The notes beneath the pieces were generated by a model. That model was not told where the DNA came from. It was given only the letters and a program-made list of their open reading frames with translations, and ran no database searches. DNA of 64,000 nucleotides from Epiperipatus broadwayi. Lineage: Eukaryota; Onychophora; Udeonychophora; Euonychophora; Peripatidae. Positions 48,424-61,206 of this stretch are shown piece after piece; position 1 is the first letter of the stretch, and each line of letters opens with the position of its first letter. The stretch is from positions 7,935,157 through 7,999,156 of the forward strand of contig JAQFVV010012434.1 in assembly GCA_028023455.1 (NCBI GenBank), written 5' to 3'. Made by a program: the position numbers and the translations under genes.

Positions 48424-50203
48424 ATGTTAGAATCTAGAATAAATGCTCAAAGGTTTTCTAAGTATCAAACAATGCATTCAATTAATAATGTAGAATGTCT
48501 TCTAAAAAATAAACTTACTGACGATGACTACATGAGAGTTTTTCAAGCAGTAAGAAGATCATATTCTATATTACATGGAAAAATAAAAGAATGTCATAAG
48601 AAGAAACTTGCTAACCTACATGGGCATATCAAAAATCATAATGTACCAAGCAATGTAACAGCTTCATCTGTTAAAAATCTAAGTTCTAAACATCTAACAG
48701 ATACTGAAAATTTCTGTTCTTGAAAGAGGATTAAACTTTGCTGTAACTCCATATAATATCCCCTTATTAGATATAATGGCAGCCACTGAGGAAGTCACTC
48801 AAAAATTGCCTTTAGAAGAAGCAGCAGAATTACACTGGAGAATAAAAAGAACACTTGACAAGCAACAAAAATTGCAGTCAAACATATCCTATGGGGAGCG
48901 GAAAGCAATTAAATCTCTCAAAGCAGATAAATCTATAATTATTCTCCCTGCTGACAAAAGCAATGCAACAGTTGTAATGTATACAACTGATTACAACAAC
49001 AAAATACAAGAACTCCTCACAGCAGGCCAATATAGAAAAATGGTAAAAGATCTGATACCAAGTACGGAAACAAAATTACAAGCATTACTCAGAAAGCATC
49101 ACAAGTACTTTACAGATTTAGAAAAGAGTAAAATAACATCATATTTCAGCAAAATTCCTCATCTTTATGGTCTACCTAAAATCCATAAGGATCATGTTCC
49201 ATTACGACCTATTGTTAGTTTTAGAGATTCACCTTGCCAGAATTTGGCAAGATTTCTTCTCATAGTTCTAAGTCATTTGGCATTCAAGACCCAATCATTT
49301 GTCAGAGATTCTAGAAACTTTGTAGAATGAATCAAGAACATGAAAATTGAAAGAACTGGCTTATTGGTAAGCTTTGATGTGAAAAGTTTATTCACAAATG
49401 TACCACATGAAGAAGCATTGTCTATTGTAAGGAAAAGATTAAATGATGATAATAGTTTACAAACCAGAACAGCTCTTCCTATTGATAGCATAATGGAACT
49501 ATTAACATTCTGTATAAAAACAACCTACTTTCAATATAACACAGAATTCTTCCAACAAAATCAAGGAATGGCTATGGGCTCACCATTGTCTCCCCTGATT
49601 AGCAATATTTACATGGAAGAACTTGAAACCACAGCCATAAAAAGTACTCCTTATCCACCTAAAGTTTGGCTTCGCTATGTGGATGATACATTTGTTGTAT
49701 GGCCGCATGATGAAGCATTGCTACAAACTTTCTGGACACTTCAACAACATATCCCCTTCAATTAAATTCATAATAGAACCAGAACAAGAACAAAAATTGG
49801 CATTCTTAGATGTTCTTGTGACAAGACTGCCTCATGGCAAAATCAAAACTACAGTTTACCGAAAACCTACACTTACAGGAAAATACCTAGCCTATACATC
49901 TAATCACACCAGAAACACAAAACATGGAGTTATACTATCACTGTGGAAGAGAGCAAAAGAAGTTTGTTCAGAAACTGGCGATTTGGAAAAAGAAAAGATC
50001 TATATAGAACAAATGCTTAAGAAAAATGGTTATCCATCAGCTGTTATTAAGAAAACATTAAATAGACAACAAAAAAACCATCAAGAGAAAAGACAATTAT
50101 TGGTACTGTGGTGTATCCATACATTCCAAAAATAGCAGACAAATTAAGGAAAATCTGCAATCAGTATAACATCAGAACAGCTTTCCAGAGCCTTACCACA
50201 CTA
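48424..50203 (+). pseudogene. Penelope-like reverse transcriptase, frameshifted
   Basis: In order: an N-terminal helical segment (48424-48723); after a frameshift, VLERGLNFAVTPYNIP; SIIILPADKSNATVVMYTTD (fingers); HLYGLPKIHK and LRPIVSFRDSP; an in-frame TGA at 49328-49330 where neighbouring PLEs would read through; LLVSFDVKSLFTNVP (motif A); GMAMGSPLSPLISNIYMEEL (motif B); WLRYVDDTFVVW (motif C, YVDD catalytic pair); after a frameshift near 49735, KLAFLDVLVTR; and after another near 50100, VVYPYIPKIADKLRKIC. PLE RTs are related to telomerase RT and copy element RNA at the target. Breaks make this copy non-autonomous, but motif preservation suggests moderate age. Confidence 0.88.
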
Positions 50204-50209
50204 TGAGGA

Positions 50210-50607
50210 ATTCTAACATCTACAAAGCCTAAACTTGAAATGCTGCAAAGAAAAAACTGCATCCATGAAATACCATGTGAATGTGGAAGAACATATATTG
50301 GTGAAACCAGCTGTCCCATTCAAAAGCGCTTGCAAGAACATAAACTGATGATTAGAAGAGAAAAACAGATGTGTCTAAGGTAGCAGACCATGTATGGACC
50401 AATGAACATACGTTTGATTGGGAAAATACAAAAATATTGGACAAAGAAGAAAAGGTACAAAGAAAAAAATTTAAAGAATTTGCTCACATAACAATGGCAA
50501 AAAATCCCATAAGCCAACCTAGTGTGACTATACATAATGTATGGAAACCACTAATCAACTTTGCTCTGAGGAAAAAGTGGAGAAATCAGGAGGAAACTCA
50601 TAGATAA
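50210..50607 (+). pseudogene. PLE GIY-YIG endonuclease, RT-linked copy, frameshifted
   Basis: Follows the RT on the same strand after a stop at ~50205. It reads LEMLQRKNCIHEIPCECGRT then YIGETSCPIQKRLQEHKL. The frame breaks near 50365, and the rest (SKVADHVWTNEH...) continues in another frame from 50371 to 50607. This is the PLE-type GIY-YIG nuclease, with the degenerate YEIP/YIG pair, the CxCG motif and the conserved HVWTNEH. It would nick target DNA for priming. Compared with the inverted copy it has one extra frameshift. Confidence 0.85.
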
Positions 50608-50637
50608 GTATATGAAATTACTACATACTGTTGCCTT

Positions 50638-50722
50638 TGGCAGGATGGCTCAGTTGGTTAGAGCATTACCTTAAAATTCAATTATCAAATTTCTAAGGGC
50701 CCAGGTTCGAATCCCATGCTAG
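50638..50722 (+). ncRNA. tRNA-like module in PLE right terminus
   Basis: The D-arm is perfect (GCTC-AGTTGGTTA-GAGC), with A box TGGCTCAGTTGG, and the B box is canonical (GGTTCGAATCC). The spacing with a long variable region and a CTTAAAA loop resembles tRNA-Leu(UAA). The acceptor stem does not close (GGCAGGA finds no partner) and the T-stem is imperfect, so this is not a functional tRNA gene. It could act as an internal RNA polymerase III promoter. Confidence 0.7.
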
Positions 50723-50745
50723 TACTGACACTGGTCAGGCCAGAA

Positions 50746-50790
50746 ACACCTGAAGAAGAGGGGAGAAAAATGCCCCTCGAAATGTTGTGT
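50746..50790 (+). ncRNA. Decayed hammerhead-ribozyme-like motif, PLE right terminus
   Basis: ACAC (stem I) - CTGAAGA (canonical CTGANGA core) - extra A - GAGGGG/CCCCTC six-pair stem II - GAAA - TGTT - GTGT (stem I, four pairs with ACAC). The expected palindromic stem III ACGT reads ATGT, a CpG-type transition. The triplet before stem I is GTT, which fits NUH. Hammerhead motifs are documented in PLE terminal repeats. The core is recognisable but this copy probably cleaves poorly. Confidence 0.6.
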
Positions 50791-50934
50791 ATATACTAAC
50801 CTGTTTGCTGTGATATTACTAACAGTTAGTGCATATACTAACCTGTTTGCTGTGATATTACTAACATTTGTTTGCTGTGATATTACTAACAGTTGGTGCA
50901 TATACTAACCTGTTTGCTGTGATATTACTAACAG
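50783..50934 (+). repeat. Tandem ~41-base array at PLE right end
   Basis: Three full and one shortened repeats built from CATATACTAACC, TGTTTGCTGTGATATT and ACTAACAGTT. The array directly follows the hammerhead-like motif. A shorter, more decayed array occupies the corresponding left end (47751-47850). Confidence 0.85.
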
Positions 50935-50948
50935 ATGAAAGAAAAATT

Positions 50949-53900
50949 GTTTGAAATTGTTTAATTTAGCTTACTGTTTTAGTATATGTAAATTTAATCT
51001 TGGAATATGTAGCATGTATTGTGACAATACCAGGATTTACCATGGAGTGTGTTATTATTATTATTACTGTTTGCTGAAACATAATTCAATTTAATCTGCT
51101 GAGAGAATGATTTTGTTTTCGGAATTTTATTTGCCTTCGTATCTACCATTTGATTTGTTATTTATTTATTTCATTTAAATATTGTTAGTAGAATGAGGTT
51201 TTTGCTTGATTTGTTATTTATTGTTTTCATTTAAACATTGCCTTCGAATCAGATTTTTGATTTCTTTTGTTTAATTCACATTTTATGCCTTCCCTTTACT
51301 TATTTTTATTTCATACACTCCTACAAATTAAAAGAATTAAATTGAATTAGTTTTAGTAAACAAATATTATTGAGGATGCATATTCACATTATATTGAGGC
51401 TTTATTTAAAGATTTTAATATAATTTTAGGAATCATTAAATAAACTTAAAACATTTTAAAATTGATAATTCATTAACTCCTTTACATATTTACAGATTAG
51501 CACTGCTTTCAACAAGGCCAGTCATATTCATAGCACTACAATAGATATGTAGAAAAGAGAACTTACAGATTAATTGGTATACAAGTTTGTGAATTTACAT
51601 ATACCACTCCCATGATAATGTAACACTTGAGTCTTTTCTATTATTGTGTGGGTGTTATTTTCTCTTAACTATACCTCTTTAATTTTTTCTCTTTTGATTG
51701 TTGCCCACAGTGCAAACCACTTTGATGATGAGTGGTTCGAAATTGTGACTCAAATCAGTCTCATGTTCTAAAAGTACAACTTTATGTTGAGATCTGTTTT
51801 GGCATGTTAGTGTATATATATTTGTGCTGCACTAATTTTGCAGCACTATAGCATGAAACTCACCATAGTATATTGCTTTTCCCATTGGTTTAATGCAATT
51901 GAAACTAATTTTATAGATTATTTGGAGACCCTGGTCTAGAGGTAATGTGTCATTGGTGTTATTCAATAGTTAATTGAGATTAGAGAGAGTCCTGAAGCTA
52001 ATATTGAATTTATTTGGTAGATTGTCTTCAACTTTTGTGATGCATTTGATATAAAAGGAAAGCTGATCCAGGCATTTGTGTTGTTGTGGTTCACAGGTTT
52101 AGTGTTTACTGTGGAGTAAAATTTAAAAGAGTTCAATTATGATTATACACTGATTTGACTTGATCTTTTATATAGTTTTCAATGTTATCTCTCTTGTCTG
52201 CCTCAAAATTGCAAAGCTTATAGTTTTTTTTTACAGAGAATACTTAAAACCAGATAAATTGTGTGAGGTGGGTACATGTAAACGATGGTGAATAGCACCA
52301 TGAACATTGATGGATTTGATGATTGTATTGTAGTTTATTTGCACATTGAAGTGTTGAAAATACATATCCAAAATTTTTACTTCTTTTGACACATTTTATG
52401 CCCTATGGTCTGGGTTAAAGAGGATAATAGACCTGTTTAATAGACATCCAAATGTAAGATATAAAAAATTAGTAAAATATTGTAGGAAAAAACCAGTCAA
52501 AATCCTGCATTATCATCCAAAACATTTGAAAAATTTTGTAGATAAAATTCAAGAAAATCAAAATCCATCTACTCTTAACTGTAAATGATATTAGTGAGGA
52601 TTTTGTTGAAAGTTTTTTCCAAAGAACCTGAATAAAATGAAAAGAAAACATGAACACGATTAAGAGAATATGATAATAGAATTTTGAAATTCTGTGCAAA
52701 CAAAAAGGAAATAATAATAAAAAATATTTATACTTTTTGTCTAAACACTGGGAATATGAAATATATTGATATCTATTTCATATAGATTATATGCAGACAG
52801 TGAAGGAAGGGCCTAGCTTGATATATTGCCCATTAGCTTAAAGCTACTGAAATAATAAGACTGATTAAATGATACATCAAACAGAATATTATATGCCAAA
52901 AGTAAATTTTATGAATACATTTATGGGTGTGTACCTACACATATACAAAATTTTATACAAAAATTTTCGGTTTTTTTAGTTTTAAATCGATTCTTTTTTT
53001 TTTTTTATTTAGAAAATATGTTTTTTTAGATTGATAAATTTATTTTTTTGATAAACAAATAGTTAAAGATTTCTTGGAATTTATACTAAATTAAAACAAA
53101 TCCAAAAAATTAAATAAAATAATTTAGAATTTAACTAAACTTAGAAAAAATTGTAGCAAAACTTACTTGTTTTTTGTTATTTTATCTTATCAGTTTCAGG
53201 ACAAATAGATTAACGTTGATACAATATTGATAATGTTGGTACTCAGAATTTTTAACTAGTTTTGCTCTATCTAATAGTTTATAGTGTAGCTCTTTTGTTA
53301 GAAATAATTTTTCTCTATTGTAATGGTTACCTCTGTTATTAAATCGTTTTTAGGAAATTTAAAATTTGATTTGTTTGGATTATCAGGAATTAACATTCCT
53401 TCTAGGGAAATTTGAAATAAATAATCTGGCTTTAAAAAAGTCTTTTGCTTCATAAAGAAATTAATTTTACAAAAATCAAGAAACTTTCAAATACAAGAAT
53501 AATTTGAATTAGGTCTGCCCTGGACAGAGAGCTAACTTCAGATAGAATAATCTCAGAAAGCAACTAAACCAAGCACTAATGAATGCTTATTTGAAAACCA
53601 GTCATGAAAAAAAATTTTTTAAAACGTTGTAGAATTTTCCACTTTGTCTTAATTAATAGTTACTTTAATAATAACCTCCATTAATTAAAAAAAAATTTAA
53701 CAATCCTTCATAAGACAAACAAACCATCTATTCTGTCTCATTATAGAACTCTGAAAAAATATCTATATAAAGAAAAATATGTAAATAAAAGTATGTACTG
53801 TGATGGGTATCGTTAAATTATAAATAGCATATATCGAATGCCAGAATTGTTTTCAATTCTAAGTAATTGTGTTAGTCATTTCAATGTATAAATTTTGTAA

Positions 53901-54387
53901 ACTTTGCATAAATTTCAAATAAACTTTCTTATTATGTATACATTTAAAGACTCATTTTGATAATTGTTTTATATTTTATTTAATTAATATTTGATTTTCT
54001 TTATTACTTTATTTCTTGTTAACATTATTTTTATCTCTTCACATAATCTAAATATACTTACATTTCACATTTTATGTTTTTAATTAGTGATTTTTTTATA
54101 TTTTTTATATGCTAAAGTTTGGTGAAATATTTACATGGAAATCTAGTATACCTCGGTCTCATTTTGTGGTAGATAGGTTCCCCAGAAAACACGAACAAAA
54201 GAAACCACACAAAAATAGACTTAACTTACCTTGAAAAGTGAGGACTAGGTACTGTAATTTTCAAAAATTGCATAAAATGAAAGCGACAATGTAAAATTAC
54301 TTTAAAATTTGCATCAAAAAAATAAGAAAAGAAAATATGATTAATAAAAAATTTCCAATTTGAAAAATATTTGTACAAGACAAATTT
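50949..54387. other. Noncoding, probably old repeat remnants
   Basis: 51480-52400 is less AT-rich than its flanks and contains GATGATGAGTGGTTCGAAAT, vaguely like a hammerhead-type core, but without convincing stems. The minus strand of 51880-52080 has a protein-like stretch (CLDQLSFYIKCITKVEDNLP) I cannot assign. 52450-54387 shows nothing. Confidence 0.4.
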
Positions 54388-54913
54388 TTGGTAAACATGA
54401 ACTTGCCTGGTCATGACAAAATTTTGTAATTCAATTTTTTTTCATCAGAGTGTTTCTTGTCAAATTATTTAAAAATTTGTTGTGAAATATCAAATACACG
54501 GTGGCATAAAATTATATTAAAAAAAATAATTAATAACAAATAATTATATTATAAAAAATATCTGATAAAAAATAATTTATTAAAATAATAACATATTTAT
54601 CCTTCCAACATTCATAATTACTATCCATTGTAGTTTTTGGACTGATGTCCATCTTTGTGAATTTTATCATGTGTATAAGCGAAAACTACAATGGTCAGTA
54701 ATTATGAATGTTGGTAGGATAAATATGTTATTATTTTAATAAATTGTATTTTATCAGATATTTAATTATTTTTATAATATAATTTTATGCTGTCATGTAT
54801 TTGATATTTCACAAATTTTTAGATAATTTGACAAGAAACATTCTGGTGAAAAAAATTTGAACTACAAAAAAAAATTGAATTTTGTCATGACCTGGCAAGT
54901 TCATGTTTACCAA
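54388..54913. repeat. 526-bp hairpin (MITE or foldback element)
   Basis: Starts TTGGTAAACATGAACTTGCC and ends with its complement GGCAAGTTCATGTTTACCAA. The arms of ~240 bases stay paired with scattered mismatches to a loop at ~54650-54690 (GGACTGATGTCCATCTTTGT). No coding sequence. No clear TSD. Confidence 0.88.
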
Positions 54914-55648
54914 CTTTTTTTATTAGCTACAGTATTTAATTTTATTCAAAACAATATATTTTAATGCATAATTTACATTTTTTCATACATGTACAGTATT
55001 TTAATCATTATCGCTATTTGATGATATGCAGTTTCATTTGTAAACTAGTAAGACATCAGATTCATCACAAGAGGAAATACATCTAGCACCAACTTTATTT
55101 TTTAGTTGCTCTTATAGTATATTAACCCAAACTAAGATGTTTTCCAATCATTGTTGTTCATTTCCATTTCACTAAACAATCTTAAATTAAAAATTTTATT
55201 TCCAAAGAAATTCATTTTCTTGGGTGTTTTCCCTCTCCATTAGGGTAATCTAAAAGTTTAAAATAAAAATAAGAACTTAGACTTATGATTCAGATCACAT
55301 TACATAATTTTTAAATTTTTAATTACAATTAAAAATCAGATTTTAATTGTCAAATTTAATTGTGCCCACCGCTGTTATTCACCTTTTAAAAATAAACTTG
55401 CAGACACTAAATGATTAATTGATTATGTACTCTTTTTTAAAAAAAGCAAAAATACAATATGATTTAAAATACAAAAACAACAACATGCATAGTATAGGTA
55501 TTTATAACATTTGAACAGATTTACATTATAATCTTGTAAAATTTAATATGTGTATATAAAATGAGAAACTCCTGATCTTAAGTGAATTATGAACTTCTTC
55601 ATTGCATAAAATCTATTACAGTAGTATTATAAAGTGCTGAAAATATTG

Positions 55649-55776
55649 AAATTATTAGATGGAAGTCAAACTCTGATAATGCGCTATTACTTTAAATATG
55701 ACATGTGAGTATGTGAAATTTATAATATTTAAAGTAATAGCACATTATTGGAGCTCAACTTCTGATCTAATAATTT
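55649..55776. repeat. 128-bp hairpin MITE
   Basis: AAATTATTAGATGGAAGTCA ... GCGCTATTACTTTAAATAT pairs with ATATTTAAAGTAATAGCACA ... TTCTGATCTAATAATTT; the loop is ~20 bases. Confidence 0.85.
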
Positions 55777-58436
55777 TTATTGCATAAAAAAACTGCATAC
55801 AAAGATATTAAGAAGAAACATGAATCTCATAACTTCAAAATCACATTAAATAAATCCACATAAAATGAGACCCAGGTGTATATTATTAATTTTTAAAATG
55901 AAAGAGCATACTTTGAGAGCAAAATTTAATTGCAGCTTGTAAAGGTCACTCATCATTTTAAGTTTAAATTGATTATTTGGATGTCTATGGATTTTTACGA
56001 TATGATTACATACTTTTAAGAGAATACACATAATCCTCCATATAAGATTTTAAATATCAAATTACTGAGAATAAGCATTTATATAACATTATGAAATTAA
56101 TTAACTAATTTGTTTGTGAATATAGAAGTAAAAAGTTGGAATAGACAGCCAATAATAATCTATTTATATTTACTAACTATTATAATATTATGATGTTAGT
56201 ATAATGGCTTATTGGTATCCTATTAAATCTAATGCTAGGATGTGCATGTGTAGAATTAACTAATGTAAAATAATATTGAATTCATAAAATTTTAAACCAG
56301 ATTCTGTATCTCATATGATATATATATATAATATTCCAAAGAACATATCTAAAGGTTTAAAGTTGAAGGTATATCCATAATTTATTCAAGAATGATTTAT
56401 ATGTCTCAATTAATTATATATCTTGAAGTATACTTACAATCTATTAAATAATATTTACTATGGTAATAAACCTCAAGCATGTGCTCCTGAAAATGTGAAA
56501 ATAGGGACCACTACAGGTCTTAACCATAAGCTTACGCATTGGAAGAAAAGAGAGAAACCCTTCTTTACTTCAACCTACTTTCTATTAAATAGTAATTTCT
56601 ATTAAATAGTAATCTATTAAATAGTAATTTGTGTACTTCATTTATGTATTTGATAATGATTTCTAAATATTGTTTTTGTTATTCTTTCCTAATTATTTAA
56701 GTATTTATTATTGAAATGATGAATAGACATTATGATAATATACATGTGAGTGATTATTGTATAATGACAATTGAGATATCTAAATTGTGTGGCCTCCTGT
56801 ATATATACATTACAATAATGAGTTATGAAGTAATACATTATGATTTACACATCTGACATGGCATTTATGTATAAACCAAATATACTATCCTGTGATACTC
56901 TTCTGGTGGATGATTACTGGCACACCAGTAGTTTCTCAAAGTGATCTGATAACATATACATATTATATAAATACATACTACAGTTTTTTTACTTTTTACT
57001 TAGTGTTATCTATAAATAAATTTATTAGAAATATGTATCAGGTTTTATATATGTTTAAAATATGAATGAGCATAAATATAAATAGTTGCTTTTTATTTAA
57101 CATAGTTAAACAAGTACATACATGGAATTTGATATATTAATATGTAAGAATTGTGTAATATTTAAATATATATAGGTATATAGATAAATAAGTATATGAA
57201 TGGATAAATAGATGGTTGGATGGATGGATATAGATAGATAGTTAAAATATATGTTTATTATATGAATTATATACTAAACATTTTTACTTTGATATATGTA
57301 TTCCTATTTGTTAAGAGGAATTAGACTTATGTAACATGAGTACTTTTAAAACAATTTTGATATTTTATATTCTTCTTAAAATATTTCTCAGAGCTCATAT
57401 AACTCACTGAATTAATATTTTGTTTAGCAATATATGGTTGTGTATAGGTGTTCCTCTTATTATTAATGGAATATAAATAACTTTAATGTATGTGTGATTA
57501 AAATGGATATGATACCAATATATCACTACTTAAAAATGGTAAGGTCATGTGTAAATTTATTTAATGTTGCACATGTTTTGCAATAATTGCTAGTATGTAT
57601 GCATCCATAAACTTTTTTCCTTTTAACTGTTTTTTTTTCTCGTTATAAAATTGAATTAATTCTAGAATTTATTTATTATTCAAAAAATACTTAATAGCTT
57701 TGAAAGATAATTTGATTATAAAAGCTTTTATTTAACCTAGAACCTTTATTTATTTTTTGGATAGAAGAAATTTTATAATTGCTTTTTAATATACTTCTAT
57801 CAAATGGATTTCCTTCAATTTTTGTATGCATGTTAGAAATCAATGGCAATGCAATTTCATACTAAAATATTTCAGGTTGGTTACTTTATTTGTTTGTGGT
57901 AATGATGTTGGCAGACTAAATTTCAAATGTATTGATGTCACTTCATTATGTTTTCATAATGTGCACAAGAGAGTGGTATATTTAATATATATATATATAA
58001 GTGTTTATGTTATATTCATATAATAAAAACACATCTTAATTTTTTCATTGTAAAAGTTGTTTTAATTTTTTCTTAATTGTAAAATTTTTTTATATAGACA
58101 AAAGAATATTGGTGCACAATTTTTTTTTCAAATATTACATAGGCTGTGGTATTGTTTTTATTCATTTTAATTAAAATTGGAATAATTACAAAAAAAAAAA
58201 AACAATCCAATATTAAAAAATTAAAAAGAATATATATATAATATTTTATAATAAATGCTTTTATGTACTGTGAAAATACAAAAAAGTTTAAAATATTATA
58301 TATATAATATTCCTACTTATTTGAATTATGAAAACATAATCAACTTAATAGAAAATCATATATTATAATTATGCTTTTACTTCCATTGAATTGACTTTTG
58401 TTCAAAATTGAACCTTGTCAAGATTTACATTAATTC
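55777..58436. other. Noncoding AT-rich stretch
   Basis: No coding signal; simple-sequence tracts near 56320 (TA) and 57180-57245 (GATA-type). The stretch 54914-55648 is also empty. Confidence 0.5.
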
Positions 58437-60060
<1,624 letters not shown>

Positions 60061-60678
60061 GTACATATAGAAAAAGAAGTTTTTAAAATAATATTTAGCT
60101 TTATTACTGCCTAGCATGCTTTCAATATATTCTTACTATATGATATTCATGGCATATAGGGGTGTGATTAAGTGATTCTTTATATCAATGTTTAATTAAC
60201 TGTTTACATATTCAATTTTAATTTAAAATTATAACCATCATAAAGAGATTCTATAAAAAAAAAAAAAAGAAATCTTTGCCCCAACCAACAAGTGGAACCT
60301 AAAAACTGGATAAACCTACCTTATATTCCAAAACTTAAATGTAAATTAAAAATTATATGTAAAAATAAATTTAATATAAGTTTGTAAACTGCTCCATCAC
60401 TTAACCAATTAGTGAATAACTCTAAAGACACTATATCAAATGAATCGGCACAACAAATGGTCTATAGAATTAAGTGCAGCTAATCAGCTTTCAATGCTGC
60501 ATATTATGAGGAGTCAAGGTCAATTTGTAACAAGACTTGCCCAACATAGATATTTATACAATAGAGCTCTCAGAAACAAAGAACGCACTTCAATATTTAT
60601 AGATCGATCGTTGAGGGTTTGAGAGTTGGTATTTTGTTTTGATATCTCATTTTGATTTCTCTATACCTTCTTTAGGTT

Positions 60679-60679
<1 letters not shown>

Positions 60680-60729
<50 letters not shown>
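60680..60729. repeat. (TA)n microsatellite
   Basis: About 48 bases of uninterrupted TA dinucleotide, immediately left of the 297-bp element and its flanking sequence. Confidence 0.97.
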
Positions 60730-60731
<2 letters not shown>

Positions 60732-60774
60732 GTAAAATCATTTTATACCATATTTTATCACATGACTTTATCTT

Positions 60775-61071
60775 AAACCATTAAGCATCACATGATCACA
60801 TTTCCTATACTAGCACATTAATTGTTGATAAACAGAGCAAAACTCTCCATACAGTATTGCCACCTGTGCTAAACAGAGTAATCCTAAGATCTAGATGCAG
60901 TGCTCTCAGATCCAAAGCTCCTCACTGATGAAGGCCACAAGCCAGAAACTAGTCTGGGGATATTGGATGAGTAGGCATTAGATAGGGATTTTATGCACAA
61001 GCCTTCTGGCATCCATTGATTACTCTGTTTAGCACAGGTGGCAATACTGTATGGAAAGTTTTGCTCTGTTT
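60775..61071 (+). mobile_element. 297-bp element with inverted arms, hammerhead motif and 13-bp TSD
   Basis: It is flanked by identical 13-base sequences ATGACTTTATCTT (60762-60774 and 61072-61084). Inside are 57-base inverted arms (60827-60882 and 61019-61075) differing at only a few positions, and between them a hammerhead-like motif. It has no coding capacity, so it must be mobilised in trans. The sequence on either side of it (up to 60774, then from 61085) matches 62330-62430, where the corresponding position is unoccupied. It could be a non-autonomous PLE or a retrozyme-like element. Confidence 0.75.
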
Positions 61072-61075
61072 ATGA
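60827..61075. repeat. 57-bp inverted repeat arms of the small element
   Basis: The left arm 60827-60882 (GATAAACAGAGCAAAACT...) and the right arm 61019-61075 (...AGTTTTGCTCTGTTTATG) are reverse complements with about two mismatches; the loop of ~136 bases holds the hammerhead motif. Confidence 0.9.
60919..60960 (+). ncRNA. Hammerhead ribozyme candidate (type I, palindromic stem III)
   Basis: TCCTCA (stem I) - CTGATGA - A - GGC/GCC stem II with CACAA loop - A - GAAA - ACTAGT region - C - TGGGGA. Stem I pairs over six positions (one G.U). The cleavage triplet is GTC at 60952-60954. Stem III, ACTAGT, is self-complementary without a loop, as in hammerheads that work as dimers. Deviations: an A/A mismatch at the base of stem II and only three further pairs there. 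The core CTGATGA/GAAA/GTC is complete. Confidence 0.65.
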
Positions 61076-61206
61076 CTTTATCTTGTTATTGTTTTAGCAG
61101 TATGCTGCTAAAAGATATTTCACATAGATTACACTAGCTTTCTCAAAGCAATATTGCAAAGTTTGAGACTTTCAATGAAGAAAAAAATCCAGCAAGGCAT
61201 ATTAAG

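Larger units (their letters stand above)
47751..48433 (-). repeat. PLE left terminal copy (inverted)
   Basis: 683 bases homologous, in reverse complement, to 50210-50934. Read on the minus strand it holds the GIY-YIG frame, a tRNA-like module (48004-47928), a hammerhead-like motif (47896-47852) and a degenerate array of the ~40-base terminal unit. Divergence from the right copy is a small number of substitutions plus indels. Confidence 0.88.
50210..50934 (+). repeat. PLE right terminal copy
   Basis: Plus-strand partner of 47751-48433. The order is GIY-YIG segment, tRNA-like module, hammerhead-like motif and tail array. The last bases (ATTACTAACAG) are also the last bases of the left copy, so both terminate at the same unit boundary. 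Confidence 0.88.
47606..50948 (+). mobile_element. Penelope-like element with inverted terminal copies
   Basis: A PLE-type RT reading plus (48424-50203) is followed by a GIY-YIG endonuclease and a terminal region on the plus strand (50210-50934). A second copy of that endonuclease-plus-terminal region lies inverted at the left (48433-47751). The joint is exact: both copies start at the same point, TTCTAACATC. PLEs are known to carry terminal repeats in direct or inverted arrangement and hammerhead motifs in them. A 14-base identical sequence, ATGAAAGAAAAATT, is present at 47606-47619 and 50935-50948, and I take it as a candidate target-site duplication; the left one is separated from the inverted copy by about 130 bases. 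The RT is broken by three or four frameshifts and a stop. Confidence 0.85.

Noticed and set aside
48107-50535. Open frames 48107-48430 (+) and 50320-50535 (-)
   Set aside because: Both are antisense shadows of the two GIY-YIG copies; their mutual similarity only reflects the inverted repeat.
50638-50722. A genuine tRNA-Leu gene
   Set aside because: The D-arm and B box are good, but there is no acceptor stem, the T-stem is imperfect, and the same sequence occurs in both PLE termini, so it is an element module.
47751-50934. CRISPR-like array from the ~41-base terminal repeats
   Set aside because: Units are contiguous without unique spacers and belong to the PLE end; the genome is eukaryotic.
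51690-51780. A further hammerhead (GATGATGAGTGGTTCGAAAT)
   Set aside because: CTGATGA is not intact, stem II is absent and no stem I partner is found.
54226-54414. Exon suggested by a CTTACC (donor complement) near 54225
   Set aside because: No coding domain on the minus strand there and no matching acceptor; the frame overlaps the start of the hairpin element.
60440-60622. 60-codon open frame with a basic, Arg-rich end
   Set aside because: No recognised domain; could be a relic, but a frame this short is not convincing in repeat-rich DNA.
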